From an uncultured Steroidobacter sp. (GTDB lineage Bacteria > Pseudomonadota > Gammaproteobacteria > Steroidobacterales > Steroidobacteraceae): a stretch of DNA of 34,592 nt. Location: NCBI GenBank assembly GCA_946478975.1, contig CAMLEO010000040.1, positions 1-34,592 on the forward strand. Direction: 5' to 3'. A program made the position numbers and the translations under genes. Below, piece after piece: positions 8,961 to 17,423 of the stretch (positions within the stretch are counted from its first letter, which is position 1; every line of letters starts with the position of its first letter). The notes under the pieces are model-generated. The model worked only from the letters and a program-made list of their open reading frames with translations. It did no database searches and was not told the origin of the DNA.

Positions 8961-9476
8961 TTGTCTGCCGAAGCTGCTCGCGCATTGATCACCGGCCTGG
9001 TGGCCAGCCACGGCGTCAAGCTGCGCCGTTTCCTGCTGTTGAGATTGCGCAACGCCGCCGATGTGCCGGACATCCTGCAGGAGGTCTACCTCCGGATGTT
9101 GCGCGTGCCGAACGTCGAGTCGATTCGTTCGCCAGAGGCTTACCTGTTCACGGTCGCGCAGCACGTGGTTCAACAACACGGGCTGCGGCAGTCGGCCACG
9201 CCACCCTCGATCGAGTTGACCGAGATGCTGAACTCCGCACGCGCAGTGCCCGATGTCGATCCGGTGTTGGAGCTGGATGCGCAGCAGTGTCTGGAACAAC
9301 TGCAGGCCGAGCTCGACCGGCTGTCGCCCAAGCTGCGTGCCACATTTCTTCTGCATCGTCGCGATGGTTTGTCGCTCGAAGAAATTGCGCAGCGGCTCGG
9401 CACTTCGCTGCCGATGGTGAAAAAGAACCTGATGCAGGCCCTGGTGCAACTCCGCCAGCGGCTGGAGAAGGCCTGA
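8961..9476 (+). CDS. FecI-like ECF RNA polymerase sigma factor (second)
   Basis: The protein has 171 residues. Sigma region 2 (about 20-80) contains DVPDILQEVYLRMLRVPNV and SPEAYLFTVAQHVVQQHGLR. Region 4 (about 115-165) contains LSPKLRATFLLHRRDGLSLEEIA and the helix-turn-helix LGTSLPMVKKNLMQALVQLR. It reads from a TTG at 8961, supported by GGAGG four bases upstream; no in-frame ATG lies near. The FecR gene begins three bases after its stop codon, and a TonB receptor with an STN domain follows, which makes a complete cell-surface signalling set. It is clearly divergent from the sigma at 1439 in sequence. GGTAACC/GCTCTT motifs upstream of this gene, of the GH27 gene and of the receptor are its probable targets. 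Confidence 0.88.
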   Translation: MSAEAARALITGLVASHGVKLRRFLLLRLRNAADVPDILQEVYLRMLRVPNVESIRSPEAYLFTVAQHVVQQHGLRQSATPPSIELTEMLNSARAVPDVDPVLELDAQQCLEQLQAELDRLSPKLRATFLLHRRDGLSLEEIAQRLGTSLPMVKKNLMQALVQLRQRLEKA

Positions 9477-9479
9477 GCC

Positions 9480-10538
9480 ATGGCGCGCTTCTCCTCCAGA
9501 CTCAATGCACAGATCTACTCCGAAGCTGCGGAGTGGTTCGTTACCTGCCGCAGCGGAGCGCTCGACGATGCCGATCGTCGCAAGTTCGACGGCTGGCTGC
9601 GTCAGTCGCCGCAACACCTGAGCGCTTATCTGGAACTCGCGGCGATCTGGGATGAAGGCCCGGTGCTCGACGCGCAGCGCCGCTACGACACCGAAACTTT
9701 GATCGCCGAAGCGCTGGCGGATCGAAGCAATGTCACCGAGCTGACTCCGCCCGCGCGCGATCGCAATTCGACTGCTGTTTCATCACGCGTGCGCTGGCTG
9801 GCGGCATCGGTCGCGATGTTCGCTATCGGCCTGGCTGCCCTCGTCTCTTTCTATGTGTTCCGCGACCCGATCTACGTGACCCACGTCGGCGAGCAACGTT
9901 CGATCGCGCTGCCGGACGGCTCGACGATGGAGCTGAACTCCCGTTCCAAAGTGCGCGTGCATTACTCCGAGCATGAGCGCGCCCTGGAACTGATCGAAGG
10001 GCAGGCGTTGTTCCGGGTGGCCAAGAACGCGGCGCGGCCGTTCATCGTCACCAGCGACGGGACGCGAGTCCGCGCGGTGGGCACGCAGTTCGACGTCAAC
10101 AAAAAGCGCGAGGGCACGGTCGTGACAGTCGTTGAAGGAAAGGTTTCTGTGCAGACGAGTGTGCCCGACGCCCGCATCGATCCGCTCGCGGTGGAAGTCA
10201 CGGCGGCGATGCCCCAGATGCTGGTCGCTGGCGAGCAGATCACTGTCACTGAATCTGCGAGGCAGCCGATCAAACATCCGGATGTCACACGCGCGATTGC
10301 ATGGACGCAGCGGCAGCTGGTGTTCGAAGGCGCAACGCTCAACGAAGTCGCCGAAGAGTTCAATCGCTACAACCAGCGACAGCTCATCGTGCAGGACCCT
10401 GAGCTTTATGACTTTCACATCAGCGGTGTATTCGCGTCCACGGACCCAGGGGCTTTGTTGCAATTCCTGCGCGAGCGCGCCGGTGTGCAGGTGGTTGAGA
10501 CGGACAATGCGATCTATCTGACGAAAAAACGCGGTTGA
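9480..10538 (+). CDS. FecR-type anti-sigma/transmembrane sensor (second)
   Basis: The protein has 352 residues. The N-terminal cytoplasmic domain (about 12-55) has EAAEWFVTCRSGALDDADRR and the FDGWLRQSPQHLSAYLELAA pattern typical of DUF4880. A membrane segment lies at about 102-123 (WLAASVAMFAIGLAALVSFYVF). The FecR domain (about 130-230) has ALPDGSTMELNSRSKVRVHY and ELIEGQALFRVAKNAARPF. The C-terminal DUF4974/STN-like domain (about 275-350) has RQLVFEGATLNEVAEEFNRYN. It should hold the sigma from the gene upstream inactive and respond to the receptor downstream. The spacing to the sigma stop is three bases, and the receptor starts 84 bases downstream behind its own promoter motif. Confidence 0.92.
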   Translation: MARFSSRLNAQIYSEAAEWFVTCRSGALDDADRRKFDGWLRQSPQHLSAYLELAAIWDEGPVLDAQRRYDTETLIAEALADRSNVTELTPPARDRNSTAVSSRVRWLAASVAMFAIGLAALVSFYVFRDPIYVTHVGEQRSIALPDGSTMELNSRSKVRVHYSEHERALELIEGQALFRVAKNAARPFIVTSDGTRVRAVGTQFDVNKKREGTVVTVVEGKVSVQTSVPDARIDPLAVEVTAAMPQMLVAGEQITVTESARQPIKHPDVTRAIAWTQRQLVFEGATLNEVAEEFNRYNQRQLIVQDPELYDFHISGVFASTDPGALLQFLRERAGVQVVETDNAIYLTKKRG

Positions 10539-10540
10539 GC

Positions 10541-10572
10541 GGTAACCGATCTTAGGTGCAATCGCTCTTTGA
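10541..10572 (+). promoter_or_regulatory. Predicted ECF-sigma promoter of the TonB receptor gene
   Basis: GGTAACC (10541-10547), a 16-base spacer, then GCTCTTTGA (10564-10572), 51 bases before the receptor start and immediately after the FecR stop codon. Both blocks are identical to those upstream of the GH27 gene; the spacer is one base longer. Confidence 0.65.
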
Positions 10573-10622
10573 GAAACGAGCCCGTCGCACGCTAGACGAC
10601 GGCTCAACCGACGGGGGATGTC

Positions 10623-13600
10623 ATGCGAGTGAGCGTAGCGGCTGTTTGCCTGGCGCTGGTGGGATTGTCGGGCACGGCGGAATCACAGGCCACCGCGGTC
10701 CGAAAACAAACCCAGATTCCGGCGCAGGGCCTGGGCCTGGCGCTGCAAAGCCTGGCCAAGGACCGCAGCTTTCAGCTGGTCTATGTCTCCGAAGAAGTGG
10801 ACGTGCTGAGCACCGCAGGTGCGGTCGGCGAGTTCACGCCCGAGGAAGCGCTCGCGAAGTTGCTCGCCGGTACCGGTCTCACCTTCAAATATCTCAACGA
10901 GCACACCGTGACCATTCTACCCGCAGCACCCGCAAAGCCCGCGACTCCTCCGGTACGAGAGCGCACGTCGCGCACCAACAAACCTTGGATCGTCAAAAAC
11001 GTCCGGCTGGCCTCCGCCGCATCGGCCGTGATGTTTGGTGTCGCGAGCGGCCCGGCCGCCGCACAAAGCACCGCTGCAGCCGGACAGGACCTGGAAGAAG
11101 TCGTCGTCACCGGCATTCGCGGCAGCTTGCGCCAGGCCATGGAGATCAAGCGCGACTCCGACCAGATCGTCGACTCGATCGCCTCGGAAAGCCTCGGCAA
11201 GTTTCCCGATACCAACATCGCCGAGTCGTTACAGCGCATTACCGGCGTATCCATCGATCGCAGCGGCGGCGAAGGCCAGGCCGTCACGGTCCGTGGCTTC
11301 GGGCCGGAGTTCAACACCGTGCTGCTCAACGGCCGCCGGCTCGCTTCGGACAGCGGTGCGCGCTCGTTCAACTTCGACGTGCTGCCGGCCGAGCTGATTT
11401 CGCGCGTCGATGTATATAAGAGTGCCACGGCGCTGCTACAGGAAGGCGGCATCGGTTCGACCATTCTGCTGCATACCCCTCGCCCGCTGGATCTCGGCGA
11501 GTTCAAGAGCATTCTGTCCGCCAAGGCGTTGTACGAAGACATTTCGGAGAACACCACGCCCGAAGTGTTCGGCATGATCAGCGATACATTTGCGGATGGC
11601 CGCCTCGGCGTGCTCGCCTCTGGTTCGTATCAAAGGCGCAAGAACCGTTCGCAGCGGATTCTCACCGACGGCTATCTCACCGCGCCGCGCGACAGTATGA
11701 GCTTGATCGCCGCCGATCTCGCCGCTCAAGGCTATTCGGCGGACGATCAGTTCTTCATTCCGCAGAACCTCAACATCAGCCCGGTGGACGAAGATCGCGA
11801 ACGCATCAACTTCAACACCACGTTGCAGTACCAGATCGCGGACAACGTGCGCCTGACCGTCGATGGCATGTACGATAAATTCAGCGTGCAGACCGAAGCG
11901 AACACGCTCGGCTTCTTCGTCACACCTTCGATCATCACCGCCGCTCAGTTCGACGGCAACCGCACGGCGACCCGCATCACGCAGACGCTGGACGCGGCGA
12001 TCGATTACATCCGCGCCGTGCGCGACCGCCCCACCGACATCTATGCCGGCGGCCTCAACCTGGCGTGGGATGTGAACGACAGCGTGAATCTCACTTTCGA
12101 TTCGTCGTGGTCACGTGCGAAGTCCGGCGGGGCCGAAGGCACCGACGTTGCGGTCGTCGGCTTCCGCAAAGACATCTACACGCTCAACTACGGCCCGAGC
12201 GGCATCCCTTCTGTGACCGGCGTGCCGTCCGCAGATTACGTCGATCCGAGCCTGCCGATGGCTCATTTCAGCTTGCGCGGCAGCGGCGGCGGCCCGCTCG
12301 GCGGCGGTGCCGATCTGAAAGATGAGATCTTCGAACATCGCATCGAGGCGCAATGGCAGCCGGACAACGACACGCTCAAGCGTGTGACGTTCGGCGGTTT
12401 CTACTCGGAAGAGAAACAAAGCCGCGACTCGCGCCTGTCGGACAACAACATCCTTTGTATGTACTGCGGTTACTTCGTCGGCATCCCCGACGACTTGATG
12501 CGGCCGTATCGTCCCGGCTCCGGCTACCTGGACGGCCGTGTTTCCGTGCCCGGCTCGTGGCAAACGTTCGATCTGGATCGCCTGTTCGGCTACCTTGAAT
12601 CGCCCCAAGCGGCAGCAGCGCGCGATGCCGCTCAAGGCCTGGCGCCTGGCAGCACTCAAGCAGAGCTCGCGGCGAGCAACGGTTTCGAAATTCATCAGCG
12701 TCCGGACTCATCGCGCGTCGAGGAGCAAGTCGCTGCGTTGTACGCAGATGCGAGCCTGGAAGGAACCATTGCAGACAAGCCGTGGAACCTCACGGTTGGC
12801 GGTCGTTACGTGCGCACAGAGACGACGGCCTTCGGCATCTCGCAGGCGTTGCAGGACCTGGTGAGCAGCGGTGATCCGACGCTCTACACCACGGTGCTGG
12901 GCGCTCCGGTGATCGTCAGCCAGACCAACAAGTACAACGATTTTCTGCCGAGCTTCAGCTTTCGATTGAATGTGACTGACGACATCGTGCTGCGTCTCGC
13001 CGCGTCCAAAACGTTGACTCGCCCGCCGCTGGGCGCGCTGTCGCCTCGCCTGGTGATCGGCACGACGCGACCGGGCAACTTGCAGGCTTCCAGCGGCAAT
13101 CCCGATCTCAAGCCGTTCAAGTCCAAGAACGTGGACCTGTCGGCGGAGTGGTACTACCAGGACAACGGCTTCATCACCGTCGGCCTGTTCTACAAAGACG
13201 TGCAGAACTTCCTGGTGAACACGGTGGAAAACCGGCCGCTGCCGATCGCCGACCGCGACAATCTGTTCACCGGCGATCCGGTGTTCGAAGTGAGCCTGCT
13301 GGACAATCTCGAAAGCGCCACGGTTAAGGGCGCCGAGATCGGTTTTCAACATACATTCGACTGGCTGCCGGGCATCTGGAACGGTTTCGGCCTCGGTGCC
13401 AACGCGACGCTGGTCGACAGCGGCGCCGAACTGAACGTGCAGGACGTGTCGCAAACGTTCGCGCTCGAAGGCCTGGGCGATTCTTATAACGTCGTCGGCT
13501 TCTACTCCAAAGGTCCGCTGGAAGTGCGTCTCGCCTGGAACCGTCGCGAACGTTTCCTGCGCACCGCCGTCGGCTTTGGCGGCGAGCCGACCTTCGTACA

Positions 13601-13781
13601 GCCGTATCAGCAGATCGACGCTCGCGCGAGCTATGCCCTCACCGATCACTTCTCGGTGTTCGCAGAAGGCGTGAACCTCGGCAACGAGATTCAGAAGCGC
13701 GTCGGGCGCTATGACAACCAGGTGCTGCTGCTAGAAGAGACCGGCCGTCGGTACACCATCGGCGTGCGTGCCGAGTTCTAG
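10623..13781 (+). CDS. TonB-dependent receptor with STN signalling domain
   Basis: The protein has 1052 residues. A signal peptide (about 1-23) is followed by an STN domain (about 27-100, with QIPAQGLGLALQSLAKDRSF), then a linker. A second hydrophobic, signal-peptide-like stretch follows at about 121-148 (LASAASAVMFGVASGPAAAQ). The TonB-box region (EEVVVTGIRGSLRQAMEIKR, from 159) and plug (DTNIAESLQRITGVSIDRSG, VTVRGFGPEFNTVLLNGRR) are of the Xanthomonas/Caulobacter receptor type often linked to glycans. The barrel ends YTIGVRAEF with the usual terminal Phe. It is co-directional with a FecI/FecR pair and a GH27 enzyme and carries the same promoter motif, so import and sensing of an alpha-galactoside-type ligand is my inference. 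Its last 51 bases overlap the convergent GH20 gene. Confidence 0.92.
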   Translation: MRVSVAAVCLALVGLSGTAESQATAVRKQTQIPAQGLGLALQSLAKDRSFQLVYVSEEVDVLSTAGAVGEFTPEEALAKLLAGTGLTFKYLNEHTVTILPAAPAKPATPPVRERTSRTNKPWIVKNVRLASAASAVMFGVASGPAAAQSTAAAGQDLEEVVVTGIRGSLRQAMEIKRDSDQIVDSIASESLGKFPDTNIAESLQRITGVSIDRSGGEGQAVTVRGFGPEFNTVLLNGRRLASDSGARSFNFDVLPAELISRVDVYKSATALLQEGGIGSTILLHTPRPLDLGEFKSILSAKALYEDISENTTPEVFGMISDTFADGRLGVLASGSYQRRKNRSQRILTDGYLTAPRDSMSLIAADLAAQGYSADDQFFIPQNLNISPVDEDRERINFNTTLQYQIADNVRLTVDGMYDKFSVQTEANTLGFFVTPSIITAAQFDGNRTATRITQTLDAAIDYIRAVRDRPTDIYAGGLNLAWDVNDSVNLTFDSSWSRAKSGGAEGTDVAVVGFRKDIYTLNYGPSGIPSVTGVPSADYVDPSLPMAHFSLRGSGGGPLGGGADLKDEIFEHRIEAQWQPDNDTLKRVTFGGFYSEEKQSRDSRLSDNNILCMYCGYFVGIPDDLMRPYRPGSGYLDGRVSVPGSWQTFDLDRLFGYLESPQAAAARDAAQGLAPGSTQAELAASNGFEIHQRPDSSRVEEQVAALYADASLEGTIADKPWNLTVGGRYVRTETTAFGISQALQDLVSSGDPTLYTTVLGAPVIVSQTNKYNDFLPSFSFRLNVTDDIVLRLAASKTLTRPPLGALSPRLVIGTTRPGNLQASSGNPDLKPFKSKNVDLSAEWYYQDNGFITVGLFYKDVQNFLVNTVENRPLPIADRDNLFTGDPVFEVSLLDNLESATVKGAEIGFQHTFDWLPGIWNGFGLGANATLVDSGAELNVQDVSQTFALEGLGDSYNVVGFYSKGPLEVRLAWNRRERFLRTAVGFGGEPTFVQPYQQIDARASYALTDHFSVFAEGVNLGNEIQKRVGRYDNQVLLLEETGRRYTIGVRAEF

Positions 13782-16010
13782 TTGCACCTCATGGATGGCG
13801 TAGAGCGGATCGCCCGCGGCGCCGGTGAAAATGAAACAAAGGTCGTGCTCGCCAGAATCGGGCACGATCTTTACGTTCAGCGCCTGGCGATTGTCGCTCT
13901 TCGCCGGATCGGCCAGAGCGACGCGTCCAATCTCCGGCCCGGCCTCGCAGCGATCCCGATACACCACCAGTTCGCCGAACGGCGTGCGCGGCGTATGGAA
14001 CTTCAACTGATTCTTCCGATTGGCCAGCCCGAAATTGCGTGGCAAGCGAGCGATCTCGACCCGCAGCGATGTCACATCTTTGAGCCAAGCCTGCGGATAG
14101 ATGTAGCAGCTGTTCAACAAATTCACATTGAAGACCGGCCCGGGCGATTGCGCATCCGGCGTCAGCGGCAGGCGAAGGCCCAAGTTGTCGCCCGGGCACG
14201 CCTGCAACTGGTTCGACGTGCGTGTCAGCAGCGCGTCGGCGGTGAAGCGATAAGTGCTCTCGCCGGCGAGCGGCTTGCCGTGATCGCTGAATGCAGTCGC
14301 CTTGATGACGGCGCCGAGCTTCAACTCGACGGGCGCGGTGTAGCGCTTGGGCGCCGAGCCGTTGAGTGAGTAGCGAATCTCGCCGAAGTCCGTTTGATTA
14401 TAGAGCGCGACCGTGCCCGTTCCGGTTTGCAGGGCTGCATTGCGGCCGTTGGTCAATTGGAAATCGACAGCGAACGCCGAGTCCGCAGCCGCGATGCCTT
14501 GCCGCCGATAGCGCTCCATCTGTTCGGGAAGCCGAGCGAGAAATCCCGTCCAGCTCAGCTTCGACTGCGGCGTCCACACCACCTCGGACAGCGCATCGAT
14601 GCGTGGAAACGTTGCGTGCTGGAGATGCCAGCTCGACGCCAGGTATTCGCTCCACAAGTTCGCCTGCGCGCCCAGAATGTGACTTCGCTCCTCGGCGCTC
14701 AGGACCGCAGGCATCACTTCGAAGTTATATACCTGCGACAGAGACTGCACGTTCAAGCGCCCGGCCGGCTCGTCGTCGCGACGGCTCTGCAAATTGTCGA
14801 GGTACAACGTCGGCGCGGGCGACATCACGACGTCGTGGCCCAGACGCGCTGCCGTGATCGCGCCCTGAATCCCCCGCCAGCTCATTACTGTCGCGGTCGA
14901 AGGAATTGCCGCGTCGAGGATCTCGTCCCAACCGACCATGACCCGATTGCGCTCGGCCAGGTACAGCCCGAGCTGCTGCATGAACCAGTTTTGCAGCTCG
15001 TCCTCGTTGGCGAGCCCAAGCGCTTTGATCTGTGCCTGTATCGCCGGCGACGCCTTCCATTGATCCTTGATCGCCTCATCGCCGCCCAGATGAATGTACT
15101 TGCCAGGGAATAATTGCAGTACTTCGTCGAGCACGTTCTTGACGAAGGTCAGGCTGTACTCGTCGGTGTTGTAGAGATATTCGTTGACGCCCCAGTTGTT
15201 CGACACCTCGGGTTGATCGCCGGGCACGCTCAGCTTCGGATGAGCCGCGACGACTGCCTGTGCGTGACCGGGCAGATCGATTTCCGGAACGATGGTGATG
15301 TGACGTGCGGCTGCGTACCTGACGATGTCGCGAATGTCGTCTTGGGTGTAGAAGCCGCCGTAGCGAGTTGTTTCACCCGGCGGCGTGCGCCAGGCGCCGA
15401 TCTGGGTCAGCTCGGGATGACGTTTGATCTCGATGCGCCAGCCTTGATCGTCGGTGAGATGGAAATGCAGCACGTTGAGTTTGTGCTGGCCCATCTGATC
15501 GAGGATCATCTTCACGTCCGCGACTGAGAAGAAGTGTCGCGCCGAATCCAGCATCAGGCCGCGCCATTTGAAGCGTGGGTGGTCTTCGATGTGCACGCCG
15601 CTCGCCGTGCCACTCGACAGCAGTTGCGCCGCCGTCATCGCGCCGTAGTACAGACCGGCCGCGGTGCGTGCTTCGATCTTCACGCCGCTGGAACTCACGT
15701 CGAGCGCGTAGCCCTCCTCGTCCGCAACCGCTGCGGTTGGCGACAACGCCAGCGTAATGCCCGATCCATCACAGGCACGCCCATTGAGACCAACGCCGCG
15801 CACCGCCTTTATAACAGCCGCCAGCTGCTCGGCGGCCGTGCGCTCCGCCTCGTTCGTGGCACAGATCTTGGTGCCCGCATCAAGGGTGAACGTGCCCGGC
15901 CCGGGCACTAACTTGACCGGCCAGGGAATAATCGACGGTGGCTCGGCCGCGCCGGCCGCGCCGGACACGAGCAGCAACACGGCGATGTGAGTTACGAACT
16001 TCATGTTCAT
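13731..16010 (-). CDS. GH20 beta-N-acetylhexosaminidase, secreted
   Basis: The protein has 759 residues. The signal peptide is MNMKFVTHIAVLLLVSGAAG, cleaving near GAA-EPP. A GH20 N-terminal alpha/beta domain (about 25-140) precedes the catalytic barrel (about 145-500), which opens with FKWRGLMLDSARHFFSV and includes NVLHFHLTDDQGWRIEI. The catalytic pair is Asp311-Glu312 in YIHLGGDEAIKDQW; the Glu is the acid/base and the Asp assists the substrate's own N-acetyl group. A CHB_HEX_C-type domain (about 570-620) and a further C-terminal beta domain with several Cys follow. The family removes terminal beta-GlcNAc or GalNAc, for example from chitin oligomers or peptidoglycan fragments. The start overlaps the permease stop (ATGA), so the two are coupled. 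The end overlaps the convergent TonB receptor gene by 51 bases. Confidence 0.93.
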   Translation of the reverse strand: MNMKFVTHIAVLLLVSGAAGAAEPPSIIPWPVKLVPGPGTFTLDAGTKICATNEAERTAAEQLAAVIKAVRGVGLNGRACDGSGITLALSPTAAVADEEGYALDVSSSGVKIEARTAAGLYYGAMTAAQLLSSGTASGVHIEDHPRFKWRGLMLDSARHFFSVADVKMILDQMGQHKLNVLHFHLTDDQGWRIEIKRHPELTQIGAWRTPPGETTRYGGFYTQDDIRDIVRYAAARHITIVPEIDLPGHAQAVVAAHPKLSVPGDQPEVSNNWGVNEYLYNTDEYSLTFVKNVLDEVLQLFPGKYIHLGGDEAIKDQWKASPAIQAQIKALGLANEDELQNWFMQQLGLYLAERNRVMVGWDEILDAAIPSTATVMSWRGIQGAITAARLGHDVVMSPAPTLYLDNLQSRRDDEPAGRLNVQSLSQVYNFEVMPAVLSAEERSHILGAQANLWSEYLASSWHLQHATFPRIDALSEVVWTPQSKLSWTGFLARLPEQMERYRRQGIAAADSAFAVDFQLTNGRNAALQTGTGTVALYNQTDFGEIRYSLNGSAPKRYTAPVELKLGAVIKATAFSDHGKPLAGESTYRFTADALLTRTSNQLQACPGDNLGLRLPLTPDAQSPGPVFNVNLLNSCYIYPQAWLKDVTSLRVEIARLPRNFGLANRKNQLKFHTPRTPFGELVVYRDRCEAGPEIGRVALADPAKSDNRQALNVKIVPDSGEHDLCFIFTGAAGDPLYAIHEVQLELGTHADGVPTAGLF

Positions 16011-17389
16011 CGCATCGACAAGATCGCATTCAGCGCCAGCACACACAACAGCCCTACCAAACCGGCCACGCTCTCCATCAGCGTCCAGGACCGGAACGTA
16101 TCTTTGAGGCTGAGATTGAAATATTCCTTGAACAACCAGAACCCGGCATCGTTGACGTGCGAGCACATCAGACTGCCGGCGCCGATCGCCAGCACCATCA
16201 ATCCCTTATCGACGCCCGTCCCCGCCACGACCGGCACCATGATGCCCGCCGCCGTCAAACCGGCAATCGTGGCGGAGCCCAGCGCGATTCGAATGACCAC
16301 GGCAATGAGCCAACCGAGCACCAGCGGCTGCAAGGGAACAGTTTGCAACCAGCTGCCGAGTTGCGCATTGACGCCACCATCGACAAACACCTGCTTGAAC
16401 GCGCCCGCACCCGCGAGCGTCAGCAAGATGCCGGAGACGTCATGCAAACTCGCACCTTGCGCCTGCATGAGCGTTTTGAAACTCTTGCCGCGAGCGAGTC
16501 CCAAGCTGATGGTTGCGTAGATCAGCGACAGCATGAGTGCAACGATGGGTTGGCCAATGAATGCCGCAAGCAGCTTCAACGGAGGAGAAACATCCGGCAC
16601 ATAGGCAATGGATGTCGTCACCGCAATCAACAGCACCGGCAGCAGCGCTGTGAATCCGCTGTTCAATGCGCTCGGCAACGATTCATCGGCACCCGCAGCC
16701 GTCGCCAACGCCGCCGTTTCATTTGGCACGGCCGGCGTGACTCTTTTCAGTGTCAGGGCCAATAGCGGGCCGGCAATCATCACCGTCACGCCACCGACAA
16801 TCATTCCATAGATCAATGTTACACCCAGGTCTGCTCCCAGCAGCTTTACCAGCGCGAGTGGCGACGGATGCGGCGGCAGGAACCCATGCGCCACCGACAA
16901 ACCACACAGCAATGGAATACCCAACTGCACCACGGGCAATCGCGTGCGGGCAGCGACCGAAAATATCAGCGGCACCATCACGACAAACCCGACGGCATAG
17001 AACAGCGGAATGCCGACAATCAAACCCGTCAGTGCCATTGCGATCAGAATGAATCGCAGGCCGACGATGTTCATCAGCGCGTTCGCGATACTGCGGGCCG
17101 CGCCGCTGTCGGCAATGGTTTTGCCGAACATCGAGCCCAAACAAATGATGGCGGCGATGCCGCCGAGCATGTCCCCGACTCCGCGCTCGACCGACTTGCC
17201 GATCTCCGGCAACGGCATGCCGAAACAAAGTGCGGCGATCAGCGAAACGGCGATGAAGGCGGCGAACGGGGGCACCCGGCCCCAACTGATCAAGAGAATG
17301 AGCAGCGCGATCAATAGAACGACAGCGAGAACGGTCAAGGCGCGGGCGCTCCGATCGGCTGTATGCGGCAGCGGGCGCTCGAGCGACAT
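16007..17389 (-). CDS. GntP-family (gluconate:H+ symporter type) permease
   Basis: The protein has 460 residues and about twelve hydrophobic segments. GntP features include the GVGDMLGGIAAIICLGSMFGK region, the loop GFLPPHPSPLALVKLLGAD, and IRIALGSATIAGLTAAGI near the C terminus. Family members move sugar acids such as gluconate, and some move other small carboxylates, in symport with protons. Here it lies 34 bases after a TonB receptor gene and overlaps a GH20 hexosaminidase gene, so its cargo is probably the product of that uptake path. An acidic amino sugar derivative or an N-acyl amino acid would suit the carboxylate preference, but this is inference. The start at 17389 gives a normal N terminus but has no strong ribosome-binding site. 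Upstream frame to 17530 would run into the receptor gene. Confidence 0.88.
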   Translation of the reverse strand: MSLERPLPHTADRSARALTVLAVVLLIALLILLISWGRVPPFAAFIAVSLIAALCFGMPLPEIGKSVERGVGDMLGGIAAIICLGSMFGKTIADSGAARSIANALMNIVGLRFILIAMALTGLIVGIPLFYAVGFVVMVPLIFSVAARTRLPVVQLGIPLLCGLSVAHGFLPPHPSPLALVKLLGADLGVTLIYGMIVGGVTVMIAGPLLALTLKRVTPAVPNETAALATAAGADESLPSALNSGFTALLPVLLIAVTTSIAYVPDVSPPLKLLAAFIGQPIVALMLSLIYATISLGLARGKSFKTLMQAQGASLHDVSGILLTLAGAGAFKQVFVDGGVNAQLGSWLQTVPLQPLVLGWLIAVVIRIALGSATIAGLTAAGIMVPVVAGTGVDKGLMVLAIGAGSLMCSHVNDAGFWLFKEYFNLSLKDTFRSWTLMESVAGLVGLLCVLALNAILSMR

Positions 17390-17423
17390 TGCATCGAACG
17401 AGCGCCTGTGCGAGGTTGAGTTA

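Noticed and set aside
7419..9617. Open frame of 732 codons on the minus strand
   Set aside because: It runs antisense to the GH27 and sigma genes, both of which have clear domains and catalytic motifs. Its product is rich in Arg, Gln and His with no recognisable domain, as expected for the mirror frame of GC-rich coding DNA.
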